Shown here: piece by piece, positions 8,101 to 14,829 of the stretch
Layout: every line of letters starts with the position of its first letter
Numbering within the stretch: position 1 is the first letter of the stretch
Assembly: GCA_013378375.1 (NCBI GenBank)
Contig: JACAFT010000018.1
Location: 1-20,977 of the forward strand
Origin: UBA57 sp013378375
GTDB lineage: Archaea > Thermoproteota > Nitrososphaeria > Nitrososphaerales > UBA57
Direction of reading: 5' to 3'
Length of the DNA: 20,977 bases
Notes under the pieces: generated by a model
Seen by the model: only the letters and a program-made list of their open reading frames with translations
The model's database searches: none
Told to the model about the DNA's origin: nothing
Translations under genes and position numbers: made by a program

Positions 8101-9206
8101 CCAATAGCGATTATTATGATATCCTAGGTGTTTCTAAAGGCGCCACAGATCAAGACATAAAAAAAGCCTATAGAAAGCTTGCTATGAAATATCATCCAGA
8201 TCGTAATAATTCTCCTAATGCAGAAGAAAAATTCAAAGAACTTTCTACTGCTTATGGTGTTTTGTCTAATTCTGAAAAAAGGAAAATTTATGATCAGTAC
8301 GGACAACAAGGAATTGATGGACAATTTAGTCCTGAAGATATATTTAGAACGACTAATTTTGATGAGATTTTTAGTGGATTTGGTGGTCGTGGTGGAGGTT
8401 TTGGCAGTATATTTGATAGTTTGTTTGGATCTTCAACACCAAGAGATCCATCTCGAGGGCAAGACCTTCAATATAATGCAGAAATTACTCTTGAACAAGC
8501 ATATAGAGGGGAAACATTGAACATTACAATACCTCGTCATATAAAATGTGAATATTGTACTGGATCTGGCGCAGAAAAAGGTTCATCTCCAATCACTTGT
8601 TCTAATTGTAGTGGACGAGGTCAGGTTCAAGTTACAAGATCAGCAGGTTTTGCACGTTTTGTTACTATGCAACATTGTTCTAAATGTCGAGGTCGTGGAA
8701 AAATTATCGAAAAACCTTGCGCAAAATGCAAAAGCGCGGGTGTAATGGAAAAAAAACAAACGATTCCTGTAAAAATTCCTCCTGGTGTTGATGATGGTTC
8801 TCGTATTCGTTTACGTGGGTATGGAGATGTAACTTCAGGTATGAGTCATTCTGGCGATCTTTATATTGTTACGCATATCAAGCCTAGTAAATTATTTATT
8901 CGTAATAATGAACATTTAATTTACGAAACTGAAATTGATTTTCCTACTGCAGTTCTTGGTGGTGAAATAATCGTTCCTACACTTGATAAACAATGTAAAC
9001 TTAAGATTCCTTCTGGAACACAAAATCAAACAATCATTAAGGTTAAAGGTAAAGGTTTTCCGAGAATTAATGGCTATGGTACGGGTGATTTATTAGTAAA
9101 AGTGAACGTTATAATTCCTAAAAAAATTAATTCAAAACAAAGAAAGTTAATTGAAGAATTACATTCTGAATTAAACGATAATAAATCTAAACGAAAATTC
9201 TTTTAG
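8097..9206 (+). CDS. dnaJ: Chaperone DnaJ (type I Hsp40)
   Basis: Co-chaperone that delivers substrates to DnaK and stimulates its ATPase. The 369 residues carry a J domain (about 5-70) with the essential HPD at about residues 33-35, a Gly/Phe-rich segment (about 75-120), four CxxC zinc-binding repeats (CEYCTGSG, CSNCSGRG, CSKCRGRG and a degenerate CAKCKSAG) and the C-terminal beta substrate domains. This is the complete type I architecture. The gene starts inside the dnaK stop (ATGA) and ends 2 bases from the convergent aIF5A stop codon. Confidence 0.97.
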   Translation: MTNSDYYDILGVSKGATDQDIKKAYRKLAMKYHPDRNNSPNAEEKFKELSTAYGVLSNSEKRKIYDQYGQQGIDGQFSPEDIFRTTNFDEIFSGFGGRGGGFGSIFDSLFGSSTPRDPSRGQDLQYNAEITLEQAYRGETLNITIPRHIKCEYCTGSGAEKGSSPITCSNCSGRGQVQVTRSAGFARFVTMQHCSKCRGRGKIIEKPCAKCKSAGVMEKKQTIPVKIPPGVDDGSRIRLRGYGDVTSGMSHSGDLYIVTHIKPSKLFIRNNEHLIYETEIDFPTAVLGGEIIVPTLDKQCKLKIPSGTQNQTIIKVKGKGFPRINGYGTGDLLVKVNVIIPKKINSKQRKLIEELHSELNDNKSKRKFF

Positions 9207-9208
9207 GT

Positions 9209-9616
9209 TTATTTTACTCTTACTATTTTTATTCTTTCTAATACTTTCCAATATTCTACATCTATTCCTTCTGTTATTTTATTTTTTAAATCAACATCGT
9301 CTGGTTCAGGTGCGTCCAATGTCTCAAATGTTTCCATATCCATAAGTTGGATTGTTGTTCCTACTATTGAAATTATTTGACCTGTTCTTTTTTCAATTAT
9401 TGGGATTTCAATTCCTGCAGATACAGGCGAAACCATGCTTCTTTTTGACTTATCAAAAACTCCAATTGCTACAATTCTTGCTTTTGCAGATCCATGTTTT
9501 CCTGGTTTAGATTTATCGTATTCTACTATTCTACATGGTTCTTCATTGATTATGATATATGAACCAATTTTTACGTCGCTTAGAGATGCAGGTTTACTCA
9601 TATCTAACATGCTCAA
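9209..9616 (-). CDS. Translation factor aIF5A (hypusine-containing)
   Basis: Archaeal homologue of eIF5A, which binds the ribosome and helps peptide-bond formation at difficult sequences after a lysine becomes (deoxy)hypusine. The modification loop reads KPGKHGSAKAR; the expected modified Lys is residue 35 counting from the ATG at 9601. SH3-like N-terminal and OB-like C-terminal regions fit the family length. Three in-frame starts exist: TTG 9616, ATG 9610 and ATG 9601. I favour 9601 because the conserved N-terminus begins SKP-like and because the shared TATATA at 9629-9634 lies about 30 bases upstream; the outer limit is given here. Divergent from NAD kinase. Confidence 0.94.
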   Translation of the reverse strand: MSMLDMSKPASLSDVKIGSYIIINEEPCRIVEYDKSKPGKHGSAKARIVAIGVFDKSKRSMVSPVSAGIEIPIIEKRTGQIISIVGTTIQLMDMETFETLDAPEPDDVDLKNKITEGIDVEYWKVLERIKIVRVK

Positions 9617-9628
9617 TAATAGACAAGA

Positions 9629-9634
9629 TATATA
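9629..9634. promoter_or_regulatory. Putative shared TATATA element between aIF5A and NAD kinase
   Basis: Only about 40-55 bases separate the two divergent starts. A self-complementary TATATA lies about 24-27 bases from the two NAD kinase ATGs (9656, 9659) and about 30 from the aIF5A ATG at 9601. It could serve as TATA box in both directions, giving leaderless or near-leaderless messages. Position-based inference. Confidence 0.45.
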
Positions 9635-9655
9635 ACAATTATCACTAAACTAAAG

Positions 9656-10480
9656 ATGATGACTTTGAAACAAAGAAATATTAATTCCTTTGCAATAACA
9701 TCTAAAGATTCAGATCTACGTGCTTCTCGTACATCTTTGAAACTAGCAAAGAAACTACATGATTCCGGTTTTGATATTAAACTAGTTTATCCTCTTCAAT
9801 CTAAAAAATTTGAATCAATTTCTTTGGATAGTAAATCACTGAATGTTCACTGTATTATTTCTGTTGGTGGTGATGGAACTATTATTAAAACATCAAGATT
9901 GTTAAAAAAATCTATTCCTATTCTTGGTCTACATGCAGGTGGTAAAGGTATTCTTACAGAAATAAAACCTGATAATATATCGAATTTCATTAAACATATA
10001 CGGAATAATGATTTCTTTTTTGACAGACGCAAACGTATTTCCGTTTCAACTAAATCTCAACACTCTATTCCAAGTCTTAACGAAGTATATATTGAAAGAT
10101 CAAAAAAACTTAGAGCTATAAATTATCAAATCAAATTAGATTCATCTATATTTAATTATAGAATGGATGGGTTGCTTGTTTCTACGCCTACTGGTTCAAC
10201 TGGACATTCATTATCCCTGGGTTCTTCTATGCTTAGTGAGAAGTTGTCTGCTCTTTTAATTACACCTATAGCACCAATTTCTAGACTTCCGCCAATTGCC
10301 ATACCGATTAGTGATTTTTCTATCATTGCATATGAAAATGCTAGAGTTGTTGTTGATGGACAGGTTGAATTTAGTATTGAACCTATGGAAGAAATAAAAA
10401 TTAATACAAAGGTTCCTGATGTTGTTTTTCTTCGCTTTTCAAATTCCACCTTAAGGCAGTTAACTAGCCTTGGATTCTAG
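9656..10480 (+). CDS. nadK: NAD kinase
   Basis: Cytosolic kinase that phosphorylates NAD to NADP, using ATP or polyphosphate. The 274-residue frame shows the diagnostic GGDGT at residues 71-75, a GGKGILTE segment (about 97-104, usually G-x-LGFLTE), and DGLLVSTPTGST in the NAD-binding domain. After the PTGST motif this protein has GHS where many relatives have AYS, a small deviation in a conserved segment; the catalytic GGDGT is intact. Two consecutive ATGs (9656, 9659) are both possible starts. The gene overlaps nob1 by 11 bases, so the two are probably co-translated. Confidence 0.93.
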   Translation: MMTLKQRNINSFAITSKDSDLRASRTSLKLAKKLHDSGFDIKLVYPLQSKKFESISLDSKSLNVHCIISVGGDGTIIKTSRLLKKSIPILGLHAGGKGILTEIKPDNISNFIKHIRNNDFFFDRRKRISVSTKSQHSIPSLNEVYIERSKKLRAINYQIKLDSSIFNYRMDGLLVSTPTGSTGHSLSLGSSMLSEKLSALLITPIAPISRLPPIAIPISDFSIIAYENARVVVDGQVEFSIEPMEEIKINTKVPDVVFLRFSNSTLRQLTSLGF

Positions 10481-10970
10481 GATAATTATTGATTCGACTG
10501 TATTCTATGCAGGAATTCCATTTGTATCCTTAGAGAAATATTATACTACAAATCAGATTATTGAAGAACTTTATAAAATTACCTTCTTTAAAAACCGAAT
10601 TGAAACATTAGTGTCTTCTAATAGACTTGTCATAACTTCTCCTAGTTCTTCATCTTTCGAATCTATCTCTAAAGCTACTCTTTTAATTGAAAACAAATCA
10701 TCTTTGTCTGTTGCAGATATTTCTATAATAGCTTTAGCAAAAGATTTTCTTATACAAGGATGGAATGGTATCATTCTTACTGACGATTTTGCAATACAAA
10801 ATGTAGCAAAAAATCAAAATATTCCTTATCGTCCATTATTGTATTCAGGAATTAAACACTCTGGCAAATGGATTAGTTTCTGTTCTGGTTGTAACAAGTC
10901 TTATATTAAAACGGAAAAAATCTGTATAATTTGTGGCAATCCGTTGAAACGTAAACTAAACAAAGACTAG
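10470..10970 (+). CDS. nob1: Nob1-type PIN endoribonuclease with zinc ribbon
   Basis: Probable archaeal Nob1, the endonuclease that matures the 3' end of 16S rRNA. The 166 residues contain a PIN domain with acidic residues in the expected order: Asp8 (IIIDSTVFYAG), Glu32 or Glu33 (TTNQIIEEL), Asp in SVADISIIALA and Asp-Asp in ILTDDFAIQNVA. A C-terminal zinc ribbon follows (CSGC and CIIC, near residues 138-153), then a basic tail. This PIN plus ribbon order distinguishes Nob1 from toxin-type PIN proteins. The start is TTG, inside the end of the NAD kinase gene (11-base overlap); no in-frame ATG precedes the essential N-terminal strand, so TTG is required. Confidence 0.88.
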   Translation: MDSRIIIDSTVFYAGIPFVSLEKYYTTNQIIEELYKITFFKNRIETLVSSNRLVITSPSSSSFESISKATLLIENKSSLSVADISIIALAKDFLIQGWNGIILTDDFAIQNVAKNQNIPYRPLLYSGIKHSGKWISFCSGCNKSYIKTEKICIICGNPLKRKLNKD

Positions 10971-10993
10971 TCATCTTTAAGAATCTTGATTAT

Positions 10994-11734
10994 TTGATAC
11001 AATGTATGCTTAGTTTGTTCTCTATTGTTGGAATTGTTATTCTAATCGGCGTGTTACCTACATTTCTTGGAATTTTCATACGTGTATTTTATAATCGTTC
11101 TCTACAAAAAGATTATATTTTTAACAATCTTTCATTGGGAATTATCTTTGCATTATTTATCGATTACATGATTAGTTCGTCTCAACTTGGCATCAATCTA
11201 GGACCTAGTATATACAGTCTAACATTATTATTGTGTTTTATATTTGGTTTCATGTTGATTTTCTTTCTTTCTCACTATAAATTTCTTGAATTACATTTTT
11301 TAAAAATATTATTAATATCTATTACCCTCTCTTTTCATGGTTTTGCGGAAGGAATAATCATTGGATACGATCTAAATAATCTTGGTTTTTATCTTTCAGA
11401 TGCTAGGAACATACAAACATTTTCTTTCGTAATTCACAAATTTGCTGAAGGTTTCATAATTCCCTTCATGTATCCTATTTCATTTTCTTGGATCATTATT
11501 TCTACTCTGATAGTCTCGTTTCCAATAGTACTTGGCTCATATTTCACTATAATTGGAATCCCAGGTATAATTAGTTCTGTATTTTTTTCAATTAGTTCTG
11601 GTGCTCTATTATTCATTCTTATAGATTTCATTAAGACTGACAAATTAATTTCTTTTACTAAACTCAATGAAATTATGTTTATCTTACTTGGTTTTGTATT
11701 AATTTATATGGCCGGCCTTCTTCATTCAATATAA
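10994..11734 (+). CDS. ZIP-family metal transporter
   Basis: Integral membrane protein of about 246 residues with roughly seven or eight hydrophobic segments. Two ZIP metal-site motifs are visible, counted from TTG 10994: HGFAEG with His115/Glu119 and HKFAEG with His148/Glu152, matching the HxxxEG motifs of transmembrane helices 4 and 5 that bind divalent metal, usually Zn, Fe or Mn. Metal specificity is not shown. The cytosolic His-rich loop common in ZIPs is short here. Start is either TTG 10994 or ATG 11006; the latter is simpler. Its TAA overlaps the ATG of the CuA protein by one base (TAATG), so they are co-expressed; this could link metal supply to a copper protein, though ZIPs rarely carry copper. 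Confidence 0.8.
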   Translation: MIQCMLSLFSIVGIVILIGVLPTFLGIFIRVFYNRSLQKDYIFNNLSLGIIFALFIDYMISSSQLGINLGPSIYSLTLLLCFIFGFMLIFFLSHYKFLELHFLKILLISITLSFHGFAEGIIIGYDLNNLGFYLSDARNIQTFSFVIHKFAEGFIIPFMYPISFSWIIISTLIVSFPIVLGSYFTIIGIPGIISSVFFSISSGALLFILIDFIKTDKLISFTKLNEIMFILLGFVLIYMAGLLHSI

Positions 11735-12105
11735 TGACTTTGCCATACAAAAAAGAATTATTGTCTTTTACTGTTCTTCTTGGTTTGTTTGTTATTTTAC
11801 AATTTATTCCTAACGTCGAACAACAATCTGATGAAGTTTTTTTTGATATTACATCTCAGCAATGGAAATTTGAACCTAATACAATTGCTGTTAAACAAGG
11901 ACAGACAGTCGTTATTCGAATTACTAGTGTAGATGTTCCTCATGGGTTCGCTCTTGATGATTATAATATATACACTTTTGTACCTCCTGGTCAAACTGTT
12001 GATATTAAATTTATTGCAACTGAGAAAGGCACATTTGAATTTTTTTGTAATGTTTTCTGTGGAGAAGGACATTCAAATCATCGAGGAATGTTAATAGTTA
12101 GTTGA
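11734..12105 (+). CDS. Membrane-anchored CuA-domain protein, cytochrome oxidase subunit II-like
   Basis: Small 123-residue protein: one N-terminal membrane anchor (about 10-26), then a single cupredoxin domain outside the membrane. It resembles the CuA domain of ba3-type cytochrome c oxidase subunit II: His70 (DVPHGF), then Cys105-x3-Cys109-x3-His113. In canonical CuA the final ligand is a Met three residues after that His; here that position is His116 (HSNHRGM), and the nearest Met is 119. It is much shorter than a normal subunit II with two helices. It may be an electron carrier, a variant oxidase subunit or a copper-handling protein. No oxidase subunit I lies in the window. Translationally coupled to the ZIP gene. 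Confidence 0.82.
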   Translation: MTLPYKKELLSFTVLLGLFVILQFIPNVEQQSDEVFFDITSQQWKFEPNTIAVKQGQTVVIRITSVDVPHGFALDDYNIYTFVPPGQTVDIKFIATEKGTFEFFCNVFCGEGHSNHRGMLIVS

Positions 12106-12128
12106 ATTCTTGTTAATATTTTTCTATA

Positions 12129-12965
12129 TTGAAAATGTCTAATTTCCGTAATATTTTTCCAATAAAAGATATCTTATCCATTCACATTTTTGTTCTTGTT
12201 GTACAATTAGCTTCATTATTTTTAACTAGTAATTTTCTTGGATTATATCAATCACTTCCATCATATCAACCTGCTGGAAACACTGTATCTGGTTCTATTT
12301 TAAATTCTCTTATTTTAGTTTTTTCTACTTTTGTAATTACCGTTGTTATTCTTGTTCTTTTAAAACGAAAAAGATTACGAATAATAAAATTATTCTTTGT
12401 TTTTGTCTTAGGAATGGGCACTTTTTCAGTTAGTTATCTTCTTGTAAGTATTGCCTTTGGTAGCTTTCTTTCATCTTCTATGGTTATTGTATTGTCAATT
12501 TTTTTAAGTCTAATCCCTATGTCTGCAATTACTATTCTTCAATCTAATCTCCTACAACTTACATCTTCGTTTATTTTAGGTTCATTATATGGTACATCTA
12601 TTGCAATTTTCCTCAAACCTCCTACTATATTTCTTATTCCTATTGCCTTTGCAATTTATGATATCTATGCTGTGTTTCGTGGACCTCTTAAATCACTTGT
12701 TGATTCTTCTAAAAACACATTCGATCTGCGACCACTTATTGTGAATATAGGAAACTTCAATTTAGGAGTTGGTGATCTTGTATTTTATTCGATGATTCCT
12801 TCATCTGCATTGTTATTATTAACTCCATTTGCAGCATTTCTTAGCATTGTGTTTATACACATTGGCATGATTCTGACTTTTTATCTCCTTACAAGATTTG
12901 ACCTTCTTCCAGGTTTGCCTATTCCTATTGCATTATCTTTTATTCCTTTTCTATTATTTTATTGA
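12129..12965 (+). CDS. Presenilin-like intramembrane aspartyl protease
   Basis: Polytopic membrane protein of about 278 residues with around nine hydrophobic segments. It carries the paired catalytic motifs of presenilin/signal-peptide-peptidase proteases (A22-like, archaeal DUF1119 type): YD at Asp178 (IYDIYAVF) and GxGD at Asp216 (LGVGDLVFY), plus a C-terminal LPGLPIPIAL segment equivalent to the PAL motif. Such enzymes cleave transmembrane helices, including leftover signal peptides. Numbering is from the TTG at 12129; an ATG at 12135 removes two residues and is equally likely. It is separated from the CuA gene by 23 bases, same strand. Substrates are unknown. Confidence 0.88.
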   Translation: MKMSNFRNIFPIKDILSIHIFVLVVQLASLFLTSNFLGLYQSLPSYQPAGNTVSGSILNSLILVFSTFVITVVILVLLKRKRLRIIKLFFVFVLGMGTFSVSYLLVSIAFGSFLSSSMVIVLSIFLSLIPMSAITILQSNLLQLTSSFILGSLYGTSIAIFLKPPTIFLIPIAFAIYDIYAVFRGPLKSLVDSSKNTFDLRPLIVNIGNFNLGVGDLVFYSMIPSSALLLLTPFAAFLSIVFIHIGMILTFYLLTRFDLLPGLPIPIALSFIPFLLFY

Positions 12966-12981
12966 AATTACTTTACAGAAA

Positions 12982-12990
12982 TTTTATAAA
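12982..12990 (+). promoter_or_regulatory. Putative TATA box of the PPOX gene
   Basis: TTTTATAAA preceded by AGAAA (BRE-like) in a 43-base spacer. Its centre lies about 23-29 bases before the three consecutive TTG codons (13009, 13012, 13015), so transcription may begin at or next to the start codon, giving a leaderless message. Confidence 0.5.
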
Positions 12991-13008
12991 AACTAATGTC
13001 TTATAGTA

Positions 13009-13407
13009 TTGTTGTTGTATGAGATACCTAAAAAAGTAAAAGAATTGATTGACGATAAGAATATTGCACATTTAGCTACTTTAAAAAATAATGGCAGTCC
13101 TCATGCTACTCCTGTCTGGATTGACAGAGTTGATAATACGATTCTAATTAATGTTTCAGAAAACCGACTTAAATTAAAAAATATGAAAAATGATAAACGG
13201 ATTGCTCTTAGTATAGTTAACCATAATGATTCCTATGAATGGGCTTCTATAATTGGAGAAGTTATAGATATTACCAATATAAACGCAGATATTCATCTAG
13301 ACAAATTATCACAGAAATACCTTGGCCTTTCTCAATTTCCTTGGAAACAGAAAGGTGAAATCAGAATAATTGTTAAAATAGCTCCAAAAACTGTTTATTA
13401 TAATTGA
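13009..13407 (+). CDS. Pyridoxamine 5'-phosphate oxidase-fold (PPOX class) flavin/F420-binding protein
   Basis: Split-barrel protein of about 132 residues. The opening AHLATLKNNGSPHATPVWI and the LKLKNMKNDKRIALSIV segment are typical of PPOX-class proteins, many of which bind FMN or F420 and act as small reductases. The substrate and which cofactor it uses cannot be deduced. No ATG is in frame near the N-terminus; the start must be one of three consecutive TTG codons. The gene follows a TATA-like element and is followed after 11 bases by the MtaB-like gene. Confidence 0.82.
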   Translation: MLLYEIPKKVKELIDDKNIAHLATLKNNGSPHATPVWIDRVDNTILINVSENRLKLKNMKNDKRIALSIVNHNDSYEWASIIGEVIDITNINADIHLDKLSQKYLGLSQFPWKQKGEIRIIVKIAPKTVYYN

Positions 13408-13418
13408 TGTGAAATATT

Positions 13419-14711
13419 TTGTCAAACGGTTCAAAAGTCTATATAGAAACGTATGGTTGTAGTGCGAGTTATTCTGATTCTGAAATCTGCGCTGGACAAC
13501 TTACCCAAGAAGGATATTCTATTGTAGATGATCCAAATGATTCTGATATTAATATTATTGTCACGTGCACTGTAAAAACTGCAACTGCTAATCGTATGTC
13601 ATATAGAATCAAGAAACTTTCAGAAAATGATTCTCCTTTAATTGTTGCTGGTTGCATGCCAAAAACTCAAGCCAAAGACATCAAAAAGATTAATCCGAAG
13701 GCTAGTCTTATGGGGCCTGATTCAATTGATAAAATTTCTACAATTGTCAACTCAACTCTTCGAGGAAATCAAGTTATTGAATTAAAAACATCTACTAAAC
13801 CTAAAGTCTTGTTGCCAAAAATCCGTATTAATCCTGTTATTGATATCGTAGAAATTGGAACCGGTTGTTTGAGTTCTTGTACATTTTGCCAAGTAAAAAT
13901 AGCAAAGGGTACTCTTATCAGTTATCCTCCTAATGTTATTGTTGACCAAATTAAAAATGCTACTGATGAAGGTTGTCAAGAAATTTGGTTAACTTCTACT
14001 GATAATGGTTGTTATGGTATGGACATGATGATGGATCTTGCAGATCTGCTTGAATCCATTGTTAATATTCCAAATAATTTTCTCCTTCGTGTTGGAATGA
14101 TGAATCCGATGCACACTAAAAAGAAATTTAATAAATTATTCAACATGTTTGATCATGATAAAATCTATAAATTCTTACACATTCCTGTACAATCTGGTAA
14201 CAATCGTGTATTGAAATCAATGTTAAGAGGTCATTCAGTAGAAGATTTTATAAAAATGTCTTTTAATTTTCGTAACAAATTTCCTCTTTCATCAATTGCT
14301 ACTGATATAATTGTTGGATATCCTACAGAATCTGAAGAAGAGTTTCATGATACTGTTGATCTTATAAAATATATAGAACCTGATGTTGTTAATCTCTCAA
14401 AATATGGAGCTCGACCTGGAACAAAAGCTATTGAAATGGAACAAGTTCCTAATTCTGTAATTAACGAACGCTCAAAATTGTTAACATCTATTATTAAGGA
14501 AATTTCTTTAAAACATAATCAACAATGGCGTGGTTGGAATGGCAAATGCCTTGTAAATGAAAAAGGGAAAGTCAAAGGTACGATGATTGGTCGGAATTTT
14601 GCTTACAAACCTATTGTACTTGACGACTCTGATGTTATTCTTGGAAAAATCTATGACGTTCAAGTAACAAATGTTCATTCAACTTATTTATCTGCTAAAA
14701 TCTGTGAATAA
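13419..14711 (+). CDS. tRNA (t6A) methylthiotransferase, archaeal MtaB/CDKAL1 type
   Basis: Radical SAM enzyme expected to convert t6A37 to ms2t6A37 in tRNAs. The 430 residues show the full layout: MTTase N-terminal domain with cluster ligands Cys14 (TYGC), Cys50 and Cys79 (VAGCMP), radical SAM domain with Cys150-x3-Cys154-x2-Cys157 (GCLSSCTFCQVK), and a C-terminal TRAM domain (about 370-428) that binds tRNA. Start is TTG 13419, preceded by GTGA (part of the archaeal anti-SD complement). The stop ends at 14711, and the 3' end of the opposing tRNA-Gln lies at the very next base. Confidence 0.92.
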   Translation: MSNGSKVYIETYGCSASYSDSEICAGQLTQEGYSIVDDPNDSDINIIVTCTVKTATANRMSYRIKKLSENDSPLIVAGCMPKTQAKDIKKINPKASLMGPDSIDKISTIVNSTLRGNQVIELKTSTKPKVLLPKIRINPVIDIVEIGTGCLSSCTFCQVKIAKGTLISYPPNVIVDQIKNATDEGCQEIWLTSTDNGCYGMDMMMDLADLLESIVNIPNNFLLRVGMMNPMHTKKKFNKLFNMFDHDKIYKFLHIPVQSGNNRVLKSMLRGHSVEDFIKMSFNFRNKFPLSSIATDIIVGYPTESEEEFHDTVDLIKYIEPDVVNLSKYGARPGTKAIEMEQVPNSVINERSKLLTSIIKEISLKHNQQWRGWNGKCLVNEKGKVKGTMIGRNFAYKPIVLDDSDVILGKIYDVQVTNVHSTYLSAKICE

Positions 14712-14746
14712 TAGCCCGGGGCAGATTCGAACTGCCGTCACCGCCT

Positions 14747-14757
14747 TTCTTCTTATT
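14747..14757 (-). other. Short canonical-position tRNA-Gln intron (37/38), 11 bases
   Basis: Intron AATAAGAAGAA lies after G37 and before A38. The five-base-pair anticodon stem TCGCC/GGCGG acts as outer helix, CTTT pairs with GAAG as the 4-bp central helix (one U-G), with 5' bulge GG|A and 3' bulge AA|A. There is no inner helix, only a few loop bases. Placement may shift slightly because both ends are A-rich. Confidence 0.75.
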
Positions 14758-14785
14758 CCAAAGGGCGATATGCTTGACCGCTACA

Positions 14786-14804
14786 CTCGATGGACTTACA
14801 TCCT
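14786..14804 (-). other. Non-canonical tRNA-Gln intron (D arm, between nt 10 and 11), 19 bases
   Basis: Splitting after TGG gives intron AGGATGTAAGTCCATCGAG. Around it a bulge-helix-bulge can be drawn: central 4-bp helix CGGT with ATCG (one G-U), 5' bulge GG|A, inner 3-bp stem GGA/TCC with loop TGTAAG, and 3' bulge AG|T. The outer helix is essentially missing (one C-G pair), which is a relaxed form known for archaeal non-canonical introns. Boundaries could shift by one G. Confidence 0.75.
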
Positions 14805-14817
14805 CCACCGGGCTAAA

Positions 14818-14824
14818 CCGGGCT
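14818..14824 (-). repeat. Copy of the tRNA acceptor 5' strand in its leader
   Basis: AGCCCGG occurs twice in tandem, separated by TTT: once as the true acceptor strand (14808-14814) and once upstream. The upstream copy could also pair with the 3' acceptor strand. Confidence 0.7.
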
Positions 14825-14829
14825 CATTA

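Larger units (their letters stand above)
14712..14814 (-). tRNA. tRNA-Gln (anticodon UUG) with two apparent introns
   Basis: Minus-strand pre-tRNA of 103 bases. Acceptor AGCCCGG (14808-14814) pairs perfectly with CCGGGCT (14713-14719), with A73 at 14712. T arm GGCAG-TTCGAAT-CTGCC is intact. Anticodon stem TCGCC/GGCGG flanks an 18-base loop; reading CTTTGGA gives anticodon TTG (14759-14761). The D-stem GTGT/GCAT only forms after a 19-base insertion is removed. Removing 19 plus 11 bases leaves a normal 73-base tRNA. CCA is not encoded. The 3' end abuts the mtaB stop codon; the 5' end is 15 bases below the upstream DUF354 stop. No clear TATA box precedes it, so it may come from a shared transcript. 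Confidence 0.9.

Noticed and set aside
9655..9662. ATGATGA resembling box C of a C/D sRNA
   Set aside because: It is simply the two start codons of NAD kinase; no paired box D or guide layout is visible.
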